This document shows, one piece after another, positions 27,234-37,122 of a stretch of DNA of 64,000 nt; the first letter of the stretch is position 1; each line of letters opens with the position of its first letter. Below the pieces are notes generated by a model. It ran no database searches, was not told where the DNA came from, and saw only the letters and a list, made by a program, of their open reading frames with translations. The position numbers were made by a program, and so were the translations under genes. Origin of the DNA: Bacteroidota bacterium (GTDB taxonomy: Bacteria > Bacteroidota > Bacteroidia > Chitinophagales > LD1); assembly GCA_016722375.1 (NCBI GenBank), contig JADKJG010000008.1, forward strand, positions 62,001-126,000, written 5' to 3'.

Positions 27234-27623
27234 ATGAAGAAGGGAATAATGTTGTTTGCTCTGATGTGTGTTGGTTTAATGTTTGTCAACGCTCAAGGGA
27301 ATAGTAATCCAACTCCTGCGAACAAGATGAACTCTGCGGTGAATAGCACTGATGCTGCTCGTCCATCTGGGACGATGGCCAATTGTCCCGGTGGCATTTC
27401 AAAGGGTGCTGCTGCTTGCTGCAAAGACAAGAAGGGGGCCTACGACTCTAAGCAGTGCACTAAAGACATGCGCAAAAAGGGCGGTAAAGATTGTTGTCAA
27501 AAGGCAACTGGAGAATCTTGTAAAAAGGAGGGTGCTGCTAGTTGTAAAGCAGATGCAGATAAAAATAAATCTTGTCAGCGCGCCTCCACAGGCAAGTGCT
27601 GTTCCGGTGCTAAACTGGATTAG
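27234..27623 (+). CDS. Small Cys-rich secreted protein, 129 aa
   Basis: Not recognised as a named family. A signal peptide (GIMLFALMCVGLMFVNAQ) is followed by a Lys-, Ala- and Cys-rich mature part with about a dozen cysteines, several in pairs or short spacings (AACCKDKKG, KDCCQKATGESCKK, GKCCSGAKLD). That pattern suggests metal binding or several disulfides. It starts 20 bases after psd, so it may be read from the same transcript. A +1 frame across it is a shadow. Confidence 0.7.
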   Translation: MKKGIMLFALMCVGLMFVNAQGNSNPTPANKMNSAVNSTDAARPSGTMANCPGGISKGAAACCKDKKGAYDSKQCTKDMRKKGGKDCCQKATGESCKKEGAASCKADADKNKSCQRASTGKCCSGAKLD

Positions 27624-27783
27624 GACGCTCGTTTGCAGAATTCATAAGGGCGATGAAAATATTCGCAAGGTATCAGCGACTTTTGATGCCCACAGATAGT
27701 CCATAGTTTTAGGACTTCGTCTTTGGAATATTTTCTACATTGCGTTCAATTATCATTTTATTGTTCATAAAAAACGTACCATT

Positions 27784-29442
27784 ATGATTAAGCTATTTAC
27801 CCCGGTTTTACTTTTGATGTTGCTAATGGTTGGAGGCTGTAAAAAAAACCCAAATAAAACAGATTTGCCATACGGCTTTGGCTGGAATGGAACCGATGAC
27901 CCCACTAAGGTCCCTCAATCTATTAACTCGATCAACTTCGCTGCCGGCGCTACTTATCCCGCATCGGCGAGCATTGTTTCAAAATTTCCGCCTATCGGTA
28001 ATCAAGGACAATACGGCACCTGCGTGGCTTGGGCAGTGGGCTATGGCGTAAAGACCGCTATCCATGGAATGGATAAAGGGTTTAATGCTACTCAGCTTGC
28101 CAGTTCCGCAAACCAGTTCTCCCCCAAAGATTTATTTACTGCTTTGCCTGATAGCAAAAAAGGAGCGGATTGCAACGGAGCTGACTTTACAGATGCCTTG
28201 GACATTATCTTGAACCGTGGTATTGCAACTATGCAAACGGTTCCTTATACGGGTTTAGGAAGTTGTACCCAATCTACACTTCAGTCTTCATGGACTACTG
28301 AAGCCAACAATTACAAAATAAAAAACTATCGGCGGATCAATTTAACCGTTAATGAAATAAAGTCGTACATCTCTACTAATGTACCCATCGTCTGCGGCGC
28401 TAAATTGGCCGATAACTTTATGCAATGGAATAGTGATGATGTTCTATCTTCTAATACCAGTTTTGATCAGGTAGGGCAACATGCTTATCACGCATTGGCC
28501 ATAGCCGGATATGATGATGCTAAAGGCCCCAACGGTGCTTTTGAAATTATCAACTCATGGGGCGAAAACTGGGGCAACGCAGGAAGAATATGGGTGGACT
28601 ATAATTTTTTCATCAATACTTTTTGTTTCGGAGGTAATGTATTTATCGCGACGAATAGTGATGGCGGACCCACTCCCCCTGCACCCGATCCGGTTTCAAA
28701 CGGCTATGTAGATTTAGCCCCTTGGGCATTTACTGATGTCAACACTTATAATCTTAGCTATCCTACGGAGAGGTATATTGAGTTCAACGTTTATAATATC
28801 GGCGACCAAACTGCCTCTTCTTCTACCGGATGGGCATTGTACTATCTCTATTATAACGCCTACAATTCCGATGATTACGGCTTTTTGATTGTGGACGCAG
28901 CAGATAATTCCATTTCACCTGGAACTCAGTACACAGATGGGAATGGCGTAGTTCACTTCAATGCTAATATTGGGGCAGGTGATGATTTGGCAAACACCAT
29001 GTTCAGTTCTTCCTTCATTTCCCAATACTATTATGTGCCCAATAATGTTTCCGGCTATTATTATCTGGTACTAATAGCGGATCCGCTGAATGTAATTACA
29101 GAGAATGATGAAACCAATAACCTTTTCTATACGACGAACCAATACCCTATTACGTTTATGAATGGAGTAGGTAAAAGAGAAATGCCAGCTAAGCCGATTT
29201 CCGAATTTCGTTTAAAGAACTCGATGCAACCGGTAGCAGCTAACCTGCGCATTCATCCATTTGTAACCGCGGTAAATCAGACAAATCCCAATGCTTATTC
29301 CCCTGATGAGATCAAGGACATGATTAAGATAGAAAAGAAGACCGGAAGATGGCAGTCCAAGTTAAACAGCTTTATCAGTATGCACCCTCAAAATGCTTTA
29401 ACAAGCAAGATGAAATCAAAGCCCATTTCTGATAATAAGTAG
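27784..29442 (+). CDS. Papain-like (C1) cysteine peptidase lipoprotein, 552 aa
   Basis: A lipoprotein signal (LLLMLLMVGGC, lipidated Cys19) is followed by a C1A peptidase domain. The oxyanion Gln74 and catalytic Cys80 lie in IGNQGQYGTCVAWA, the catalytic His in YHALAIAGYDD, and the Asn in FEIINSWGENWGN. After a Pro-rich linker a CARDB-like beta domain follows (residues about 310-460; VYNIGDQTASSSTGWALYYL, LIADPLNVITENDETNNLFY), then a basic C-terminal tail. It is probably anchored in the outer membrane and degrades extracellular protein. All catalytic residues are present. A strong terminator follows. Confidence 0.88.
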   Translation: MIKLFTPVLLLMLLMVGGCKKNPNKTDLPYGFGWNGTDDPTKVPQSINSINFAAGATYPASASIVSKFPPIGNQGQYGTCVAWAVGYGVKTAIHGMDKGFNATQLASSANQFSPKDLFTALPDSKKGADCNGADFTDALDIILNRGIATMQTVPYTGLGSCTQSTLQSSWTTEANNYKIKNYRRINLTVNEIKSYISTNVPIVCGAKLADNFMQWNSDDVLSSNTSFDQVGQHAYHALAIAGYDDAKGPNGAFEIINSWGENWGNAGRIWVDYNFFINTFCFGGNVFIATNSDGGPTPPAPDPVSNGYVDLAPWAFTDVNTYNLSYPTERYIEFNVYNIGDQTASSSTGWALYYLYYNAYNSDDYGFLIVDAADNSISPGTQYTDGNGVVHFNANIGAGDDLANTMFSSSFISQYYYVPNNVSGYYYLVLIADPLNVITENDETNNLFYTTNQYPITFMNGVGKREMPAKPISEFRLKNSMQPVAANLRIHPFVTAVNQTNPNAYSPDEIKDMIKIEKKTGRWQSKLNSFISMHPQNALTSKMKSKPISDNK

Positions 29443-29459
29443 TTCATTTTTTGCATGTG

Positions 29460-29499
29460 GTCGCCGATTATTCCCAACGGAGTAATCGGTGACTTTTTT
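29460..29499 (+). terminator. Rho-independent terminator after the C1 peptidase
   Basis: GTCGCCGATTA pairs with TAATCGGTGAC (one G-T pair) and is followed by six T. It lies 18 bases past the stop codon and 18 before the next gene. Confidence 0.88.
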
Positions 29500-29516
29500 A
29501 TAAAAGAAATAACGTC

Positions 29517-30476
29517 ATGAAATACCATTTATTATTTGTCCTCTTTGCGATGCCTGTTACCTTTATGTCCTGTATGCCTCAAAACAGTATTGGTAGTGGC
29601 CCGGTGATTCAAGCCGGTGAGATTATTCAGGCGATTCAAAATGGCAAACCGGTTTTTATTGAAAATAAAACGGTGGAAGGCGATTTGGATTTTTCAAAAC
29701 TGGATGGATATACCGAAAGTAGCAGCATGGTTCGCTCGTACGTGGCGGTCAGTGTTACTTTTATCTCCTGCCATTTTAAAGGGAAGATTAATGCCTACCA
29801 ATCAAACGACCAAGAAACAAAGGTTTGTTCCTTTGAAAAAAACTTGGCGTTTTCAAATTGTGAAATGGACAAGGAAGTTTCTTTTCAGGAAAGTGTGATT
29901 TCGGGGAAAGCCAATTTTTCATCCAGCGTATTCAAAGGCAAGACCTCTTTTGAGGGGACACGCTTTCTGGGTGAGGCCTATTTTACCAAGTCTAAATTTG
30001 AAGAAGAAGCCCGTTTTCAAAATGGCTTTTATTCGTACAAAGCAAATTGGATGGAAGCTGTTTTTAGTAAAGTTGTAAGTTTCCAAAACTCGATATTTAA
30101 TTACGATGCGCAATGGAGCGTGGCGAAATTCTTGGGCTATGCCGATTTTAGTGTTTGTACGTTTCGAGGCCACGTGTTTTTTAACTACGCAAAGTTCAAG
30201 GCACAAGCCGTTTTGAATACTTCAATATTCTATGCCCGATTTGAGATGATGAGTACAGAGTTTGAGAAAAATCTGGAATTAAAGCGTTGTTTGTTTTACG
30301 GAATTCCCAAGTTCAATAAAGCACAAATGAATGAAGGTCTGCTTCTTGACAATAGCACCTTCTTGGCCGGTGCTCCAGAAACTTCCGATTGGATAAAGGG
30401 AAGTAACTTTACGCTCAGTTTAAAAGAAAGTCGTTACACAACTTTAAACGAATTGAAGCCTTTAGATATCAAATAG
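29517..30476 (+). CDS. Pentapeptide-repeat lipoprotein, 319 aa
   Basis: A signal ending in a lipobox-like FMSCMP precedes a short N-terminal part and about 20 units of A(D/N)LxX-type pentapeptide spacing in a looser form (VSFQESVISGKANFSSSVF, KTSFEGTRFLGEAYFTKSKF, ARFQNGFYSYKANW). Phe is at the centre of most units, predicting a right-handed quadrilateral beta-helix. It is probably a periplasmic or surface protein. Function is unknown; no transmembrane segments follow. It lies between the peptidase and the convergent clpC gene. Confidence 0.8.
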   Translation: MKYHLLFVLFAMPVTFMSCMPQNSIGSGPVIQAGEIIQAIQNGKPVFIENKTVEGDLDFSKLDGYTESSSMVRSYVAVSVTFISCHFKGKINAYQSNDQETKVCSFEKNLAFSNCEMDKEVSFQESVISGKANFSSSVFKGKTSFEGTRFLGEAYFTKSKFEEEARFQNGFYSYKANWMEAVFSKVVSFQNSIFNYDAQWSVAKFLGYADFSVCTFRGHVFFNYAKFKAQAVLNTSIFYARFEMMSTEFEKNLELKRCLFYGIPKFNKAQMNEGLLLDNSTFLAGAPETSDWIKGSNFTLSLKESRYTTLNELKPLDIK

Positions 30477-30512
30477 ATTGACCTAAACCAACGAAGTTAG
30501 GAGACCACAGCC

Positions 30513-33057
30513 TTAGCTATCAGAACCCGGTTGCGACTCTGCCTTCTTCTTTGGTACTTTGTGTGTAATCTTAAGTTCGTTGCCTTCCTTATTCAGATCC
30601 ACCATGAAAATATCACCCTGCTTGGCGTTAGAGCGAAGAATTTCTTCTGCCAATGGATCTTCCACATATTTCTGAATAGCGCGATGAAGCGGACGAGCCC
30701 CAAACTGGGGATCGTAACCTTTGTCAGAAAGAAAGTCTTTGGCTTCGTTCGTCAATTTAATATCAAAGCCAAGTTCCTTAATTCTTTTCGTTACGTCTGA
30801 TAGAGCGATGTCAATAATCTTGTGTAAGGAATCCTTCTCTAACGAATTAAATATGATGATATCATCAATCCGGTTCAGAAACTCGGGAGAAAAAGTTCTT
30901 TTCAAAGCCTTTGTAATTACGTTCTTGGCGAAGTCGTCTGTTTGATCTGTTTTGGACTTTGTGGCAAAACCCACTCCCTGACCAAAATCCTTCAAATCAC
31001 GAGCCCCGATATTTGACGTCATGATGATGAGTGTGTTTTTGAAATCTACCTTTCTTCCCAAACTATCCGTCAAGATTCCATCGTCGAATACCTGCAACAG
31101 AATATTAAATACATCCGGGTGTGCTTTTTCAATTTCATCCAATAACACCACGCTATATGGTTTGCGACGAACTTTTTCTGTCAGTTGTCCACCTTCCTCA
31201 TAGCCCACGTATCCCGGAGGAGCGCCTACTAAACGCGAAATGGAAAACTTCTCCATGTACTCACTCATATCAATCCGCACCAGCGAATCTTCAGAATCGA
31301 ATAAGAAGCGGGCAATGGCTTTAGCTAACTCTGTTTTTCCAACGCCTGTAGGGCCTAAGAAAATAAAAGTACCAATAGGCTTTCTAGGGTCTTTCAGACC
31401 TACGCGGTTTCTTTGAATGGCTTTGGTCACCTTCATCACTGCTTCGTTCTGACCTACCACCGCACCGGTGATTTCCGCGCTCATATTTATTAGCTTGTTG
31501 CTTTCGCTCTGCGCTATTTTACTTACCGGAATACCGGTCATCATGCCTACCACCTCTGCAATATCTTCTTCGTTGACCGGAAAGCGTTTCACCTTGGCTT
31601 CTTCATCCCATTCCGATTTTGCTTTTTCCAAATCTTCTAACAACCGCTTTTCACTATCACGCAAGCGGGCAGCCTCTTCATACTTCTGGCTTTTCACCAC
31701 CTGGTTTTTGGTTCTTAATATCCTCTACCTGCTTTTCCAGGTCAATAATATTTTTGGGAACGTGAATGTTTTTCAGGTGTACTCTGGCACCCACTTCATC
31801 CATCACATCAATAGCTTTGTCGGGCAGAAACCGGTCCGTTATATACCGCGTAGAAAGTTTCACGCAGGCCTCGATAGCTGTTTTTGAATAGTCAACATTA
31901 TGATACTCTTCGTACTTGGATTTAATATTTGTCAGAATCTGAATTGTCTCTTCCGGTGAAGGCGGGTCTACCATTACCTGCTGAAAACGACGAGCCAAGG
32001 CTCCATCCTTTTCTATATACTGACGATATTCGTCCAACGTAGAAGCACCAATACATTGTAGTTCACCTCTTGCCAGCGCCGGTTTAAAAATATTAGACGC
32101 ATCTAAAGAACCGGTGGCACCACCCGCTCCGACGATGGTATGGATTTCATCAATAAATAAAATGACATCGCGATTCTTTTCCAATTCGTTCATGATGGCT
32201 TTCATGCGCTCTTCGAACTGACCGCGATATTTCGTTCCGGCCACCAAAGCAGCCAGATCAAGCATCACAATTCTTTTATTGAATAGAACCCTCGAAACTT
32301 TTTTCTGCATAATGCGCAAGGCAAGACCTTCTACAATCGCAGTTTTACCAACGCCCGGTTCACCAATCAAAATAGGGTTATTCTTTTTTCTGCGCGATAG
32401 AATTTGTGATACGCGCTCAATTTCATTTTCACGTCCTACAATCGGATCCAGTGCGCCTTCTTCTGCTAGATGGGTTACATCTCTGCCGAAATTATCAAGC
32501 ACCGGTGTTTTGGATTTAGTGCCTCCCGATTTTTTTGCTTGCTGCGCATAACTCTTCCCCTTTTCTTCTTCAAATGGTTCGTCCTCACCGGGATCGCTTG
32601 GTAGCTCTGCCCTTATATCGCCTTGAACGGTATCCAGTTCTGACTTAAATACTTCATAATCTATATCAAACTGAGCGAGCAGTTGAGTCACCAGATTATC
32701 CTTGCTTTTCAAAATAGAGAGCATCAGATGTTCCGTGCCTATCACATCACTCTTCATCACTTTCGCTTCCAGCACGGTAATCTTCAATACCTTCTCCGCC
32801 TGTTTCGTCAACGGCAGATTATTTGGATTGAAGTTCCCCTTGGCCACTTTCTCCTTGATCCTATCTTCAATTTTCTTCCGCAACATCACCGGATCAATAT
32901 CTAACGTTCTCAATGTTTTGATGGCTAACCCTTCTCCTTCGCGGATTAGGCCGAGCACCAAATGCTCAATGCCAATGTAGTCGTGATTCAAGCGCAGTGC
33001 CTCTTCGCGGCTATACGAAATAACCTCTTTTACCTTCGGTGAAAATTTTGCTTCCAT
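30513..33057 (-). CDS. clpC: ATP-dependent Clp protease ATPase subunit ClpC (frameshifted)
   Basis: The start is the ATG at 33055-33057 (MEAKFSPKV) with AAGGAAA upstream. The order is an N domain with two repeats, a first AAA+ module (Walker A GEPGVGKTA; Walker B ILFIDEIHTIVGAG), a coiled-coil middle region, and a second AAA+ module (FLGPTGVGKTELAKA; VVLLDEIEKAHPDV) with the sensor/D2 end. ClpC unfolds proteins for ClpP. The gene is broken in the middle region: one extra base in the GG/T-run region near 31703-31711 shifts KNQVVKSQKYEEAA out of frame. Removing it restores a full-length protein. Both halves are otherwise perfect, so a sequencing error is likely. Confidence 0.9.
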
Positions 33058-33384
33058 AGTTTCCTTTTGTTCAATAATCAAGCCAATTGCTGATTCTCTT
33101 TATAATCAGACGTTTTGTCGTTTTTTTAATTTTCTATTCCTCGTCAAACCTAAGTGAATTCTATGTAATAGACAAAGAATTTGTTTTGCAGTGATGGACG
33201 GTACAAGAACAATCTGTATAAAAATACATAATCTCAACAGACTAGGTTTTGAATAGATATTCTTATTTTAACCAAATATTTTGAAAAGAGCAATTTATAA
33301 TACACCTTCGCGTGCCGATAGGGCAAAAACAAATCTTCATTATTAACGTATATTTGGGGGCATCTTTAAAGAAACAAATCAAGT
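33058..33384. other. Divergent promoter region between clpC and the STAS gene
   Basis: About 330 bases without a gene, AT-rich. TATATTTG at 33349-33356 matches a -7 element for the STAS gene but lacks a clear TTTG partner. I could not place the clpC promoter. Confidence 0.4.
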
Positions 33385-33753
33385 ATGAAATTTCAAGTTG
33401 ACAAAAGAGATCGTTTGGTAATCGTGAAACTCAATGAAGAAAAGCTATTGAGTAATTTGGCGCCACAACTGAAATCCGAATTGGTGATTCTCAATAATGA
33501 AGGGTTCAGAAATATTGTGCTTGATTTATCCGATGTACAGTATGTGGACTCCTCCGGCTTGAGTGCCTTGTTGGTAGGCAACCGTCTTTGCAAAGAAGCC
33601 TCCGGCACTTTTGTATTGACTGGTCTAAATCCCCATATACAAAAGCTGATAAAAATATCTCAACTTGAGCCGATATTAAACATCGTTCCCTCCTTGACCG
33701 AGTCGGTTGATTATGTGATGATGGAAGAACTGGATCGCGACCTGCGCACCTAA
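33385..33753 (+). CDS. STAS-domain protein, anti-sigma-factor-antagonist type, 122 aa
   Basis: A single STAS domain: FQVDKRDRLVIVKLNEEKLL, LKSELVILNNEGFRNIVLDL, and the phospho-acceptor motif YVDSSGLSALLVGNRLCKE. In SpoIIAA-like proteins the first Ser of that motif is phosphorylated to block binding to an anti-sigma factor. No partner kinase or sigma factor is nearby. RNase Z follows 15 bases later, an arrangement often seen in Bacteroidota. Confidence 0.87.
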   Translation: MKFQVDKRDRLVIVKLNEEKLLSNLAPQLKSELVILNNEGFRNIVLDLSDVQYVDSSGLSALLVGNRLCKEASGTFVLTGLNPHIQKLIKISQLEPILNIVPSLTESVDYVMMEELDRDLRT

Positions 33754-33768
33754 TACGTCTTATTCCTG

Positions 33769-34686
33769 ATGATTTTTGAAGTGACAATCTTGGGCAGCAA
33801 CGGTGCTGTTCCGGCTTATGATCGTCATCCCTCTGCACAGATTGTAAACCATAATGGAAACATCTTCCTCGTGGATTGCGGCGAAACGACGCAGTTCCAG
33901 ATGAACCGGTATGGCATAAAAAGAGGAAAGTTAGACCACATCTTTATTTCACATCTCCATGGCGACCATTACTTCGGACTAATTGGCTTAATCACTAGCT
34001 TCAGCCTTCACTGGAGAGAAAACCCGCTGCATATATACGCACCGGCAGGCCTGGAAGACATTATTAATGTCCAACTGAAATATTCAAATACCGAGCTGCG
34101 TTTTGATATTTACTTCCATGCCTTGAACGCCGATGCCCCACGGATTATTTACGAGGATGAACAACTGACCGTTGAAACTATTATTCTGAAACACCGGCTG
34201 CCCACCACCGGTTTTCTTTTTAAGGAAAAAAAGCATTTGCGCCATATTATCCCCGAGAAAATAGCTCAACACGATGTACCGCACCACCAGATTTCGGATA
34301 TTAAAAAAGGGGCCGACTACCAACATCCCGATGGGAGAACTATTCCTAATGTCGAACTCACCCGCGAACCTTCTCCGGCCAGGAGCTATGCGTATTGCAG
34401 CGATACGGCCTACACAACAACTATCGCTGAGCAGCTTCAGGGAGTGAACCTACTTTATCATGAAGCTACTTTTATGGAAGGAGATGCCACTCGCGCCGAA
34501 GAAACCTTTCACTCCACGTGCAAACAAGCCGCACAAATGGCTCGGCTGGCTAATGCTGGCCGCCTACTCATCGGTCACTTCTCTGCCCGCTATAGCGACC
34601 TCAGCGTTTTGCTGGAAGAAAGTCGCAGCGTTTTCCCCAACACTTTTCTGGCAGAAGAAGGAAAGATTTTCAACGTGGGTAGCTAA
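33769..34686 (+). CDS. rnz: Ribonuclease Z
   Basis: RNase Z is a metallo-beta-lactamase-fold endonuclease that matures tRNA 3' ends. The zinc motif is HIFISHLHGDHYFGLIGL, preceded by FLVDCGETTQFQM and followed by RSYAYCSDTAYTT, LLYHEATFMEGD, FHSTCKQAAQMA and LLIGHFSARYSD. The length of 305 is normal for the bacterial short form. It fits the window's tRNA genes lacking encoded CCA. Confidence 0.95.
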   Translation: MIFEVTILGSNGAVPAYDRHPSAQIVNHNGNIFLVDCGETTQFQMNRYGIKRGKLDHIFISHLHGDHYFGLIGLITSFSLHWRENPLHIYAPAGLEDIINVQLKYSNTELRFDIYFHALNADAPRIIYEDEQLTVETIILKHRLPTTGFLFKEKKHLRHIIPEKIAQHDVPHHQISDIKKGADYQHPDGRTIPNVELTREPSPARSYAYCSDTAYTTTIAEQLQGVNLLYHEATFMEGDATRAEETFHSTCKQAAQMARLANAGRLLIGHFSARYSDLSVLLEESRSVFPNTFLAEEGKIFNVGS

Positions 34687-34690
34687 ATAG

Positions 34691-35382
34691 ATACGGGCTA
34701 CAACCGTCCTCATTTCCGGCTCCATTATATATAAGACATTCTCTGCTATTGAATCAAAACTTTAACCTGTTTTTCCGGCAGGTTTGTCTCTACCCGCAAT
34801 AAACCAGACTATTTTTACGGCAGACTTGCCTATTTCTGATACAGATTTCCCTATTTCCACGGCGAGTTTGCCTATTTCCATCTCAGAAATAGCTATTTCC
34901 GTCGCAGACTTCCCTATTTCCGGGACAGACTTACCTATTTCTGCGCCGGACTTAGGTATTTCTGAGATGGACTTCCCTAATTCTATGATGGACTTCCATA
35001 TTTTCGTCACGGACTTGCCTATTTCTGCCGCGGTTTTGCCTATTTCTGTGACAAAAACAGTCTGGATATTTGCGAAAAAACGGCTAATTAACAGAAAAAC
35101 ATGAAAAAATGCGATTTTATTGCTATTTATCATCATATTTGGCTGAAAATCAGAAATAGACTAAATACATTATACATCAGCCGCTTATCTATCATAGATG
35201 TTTGGTATAAGATAGAGGAACTGCTATTTTTGATGAAATGAAAATCCTCAGGGTATTATAGAATTACTTAGGAATTTCATAACCCGAAATAACTGGCGAT
35301 GGATACGCAGGTATAAACAGGTTAGCGGGCACGGTTGAAGATAGTGCTAAACATGAATAGACGGAAAAACAACATAAAAGCC
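34691..35382. repeat. Dispersed repeat element, copy B, with a 12-unit 21-bp array
   Basis: This is the best-preserved full copy. The left box (34691-34752, ATACGGGCTACAACCGTCCT and on) matches copy C at about 90%. The array is exactly twelve 21-base units (34807-35058); units 1, 8, 11 and 12 match the same positions in copy A, so the two arrays descend from one 12-unit ancestor. The right box includes TTTGC...TTAACAGAAAAACATGAAAAA and TATCTATCATAGATGTTTGG. A promoter-like pair TTTG (35201-35204)/TATTTTTG (35225-35232) is 20 bases apart. A last shared stretch (AGTGCTAAACATGAATAGAC, 35343-35382) ends the homology. hsdM starts 155 bases later. Confidence 0.9.
34762..35136 (-). CDS. Element-borne heptad-repeat ORF, 124 aa (hypothetical)
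   Basis: On the minus strand of copy B, an ATG at 35136 opens a frame with a hydrophobic leader (FFHVFLLISRFFANIQT), then heptads of the form EIGKSVx (VEIGKSVSEIGKSAV), then VKIVWFIAGRDKPAGKTG. Copy C keeps the leader and the end almost residue for residue but has only two heptads; copy A has the same frame with two stops. If translated it would be a secreted or membrane-attached repeat protein. Non-coding DNA of this period would also stay open, so coding status is uncertain. Confidence 0.3.
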   Translation of the reverse strand: MMINSNKIAFFHVFLLISRFFANIQTVFVTEIGKTAAEIGKSVTKIWKSIIELGKSISEIPKSGAEIGKSVPEIGKSATEIAISEMEIGKLAVEIGKSVSEIGKSAVKIVWFIAGRDKPAGKTG

Positions 35383-35537
35383 AACCACACATTTAGCACA
35401 TTTGGTTTTGCCCGACACAAAAACCACCCACCACTCGACCAGTGGACATTGGACAATTTGAGAGCAACTTTGACAATAACAGGGTTTTAAAAACTAACTT
35501 TACGACCAATAGAAATTTAAAATATTGACACCATAAA

Positions 35538-37122
35538 ATGGCGAAACAGAAGGCAGCAATAAAAGAAAAAGCAATTGAAGTAACCCTCTGGGAAGCAGCT
35601 AATAAATTAAGAGGTAGCGTTGAGCCAGCCGAATACAAGCATGTTGTATTGGGTTTAATTTTCTTAAAGTTTGCCAGCGACAAGTTTGAAGAACACCGAG
35701 CTAAACTCATTGCCGAAGGCAAAGAAAAATACATTGAGCTTGCCGATTTCTACAATATGAGCAATGTGTTTTTTTTGGAAGAAACCAGCCGGTGGAGTTA
35801 CATTGTAAAAAAGGCAAGGCAAAATGATATTGCTTTAATCATTGACACAGCCCTACACACCATTGAGAAAGACAACAAAGCATTGAAAGGTGCTTTGCCC
35901 GACAATTATTTTTCTCGTTTGGGTTTAGACATTACAAAACTGGCTGCCTTGATTAGTACCATTGACGACATTGATACCACTCAAGGACAAACAGCAAGAC
36001 ATCGTTGGCAAAGTGTATGAATACTTCCTTTCAAAATTTGCATTGGCAGAAGGAAAAGGCAAAGGAGAATTTTACACGCCTAAAAGTATTGTAAACCTAA
36101 TTGCCGAAATGATTGAACCCTACAAGGGAATTATTTATGACCCTGCTTGTGGTAGTGGCGGTATGTTTGTACAATCGATTAAGTTTATTGAAAGTCATCA
36201 CGGAAATAAAAAAGAGATTTCTATTTACGGACAAGAATACACAGGCACTACCTACAAGTTGGCAAAAATGAACCTTGCCATACGAGGCATAGCAGGAAAC
36301 CTGGGCGAAAAAGCAGCCGACACTTTTGGGGATGACCAACACAAAGACCTAAAAGCCGATTTTATAATGGCAAACCCTCCTTTTAACCAAAAAGATTGGC
36401 GAGCAGAAACCGAATTGAAAGACGACCCACGATGGATGGGCTATGATGTGCCACCAAAAAGCAATGCCAACTATGCTTGGATATTGAATATGGCAAGCAA
36501 ACTTTCAGACAATGGAATGGCAGGTTTTATATTGGCAAATGGTGCATTGAGTGGCGGTGGCGAAGAATATAAAATACGCAGAAAACTGATTGAAAATAAT
36601 TTGGTGGAAGCCATTTTGGTATTGCCACAAGATATGTTTTACACCACCAACATTAGTGTTACGCTTTGGATATTAAATAAAAACAAGAAAGCCACGAGCC
36701 GAAATATTGGGAATGAACAACGACATTACCGAAACCGAGAAAAAGAAATCTTGTTTATGGATTTGCGACAAATGGGAGAACCATTTGAGAAGAAATTTAC
36801 CCAATTTTCGGAAGCCGATATAAAACAAATAGCAGGCATTTACCAGCGGGGGGGCAACCTTGGCAAACCCCAAAAGAAAAAGGCAGAAAACATTCCTGAA
36901 TTTGCTATTACGCAACATTCAGTATTGATGAAGTAGCAAAAAGATTTTTCCTTGGTGCCAAGCAAATACATTGAGTTTGTAAACCATGATGAGAATATTG
37001 ACTTTGATGAAAAGATGACAAGCCTTCAAAGTGAGTTTGTTGAATTGCTGCAAGCAGAAACAAAAAGTAAAAATGATTTGCTAACCGTTTTTAAAGAGTT
37101 GGGTTATGAAATCAAATTATAA
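35538..37122 (+). CDS. hsdM: Type I restriction-modification DNA methyltransferase subunit HsdM (frameshifted)
   Basis: The N-terminal HsdM helical domain (LRGSVEPAEYKHVVLGLIFL) is followed by the N6-adenine methyltransferase with motif I DPACGSGGMFVQS and motif IV IMANPPFNQKDW. The true C-terminus is SLVPSKYIEFVNHDENIDF...VFKELGYEIKL. Three single-base breaks split it: an extra base near 35990 (before KDKQQDIVGK), a missing T at 36901-36903 (PEFCYYATFSIDE restored), and an extra A at 36938-36942. Correcting all three gives a clean 528-codon frame. HsdM methylates the site that HsdS recognises and protects the host DNA. Copy B of the repeat lies just upstream. Confidence 0.87.

Noticed and set aside
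20156..35058. 21-bp arrays as CRISPR arrays
   Set aside because: The units are contiguous with no unique spacers, are shorter than CRISPR repeats, and no cas gene is nearby.
36937..37105. A gap between hsdM and hsdS
   Set aside because: After correcting two indels the HsdM C-terminus fills this stretch and overlaps hsdS.
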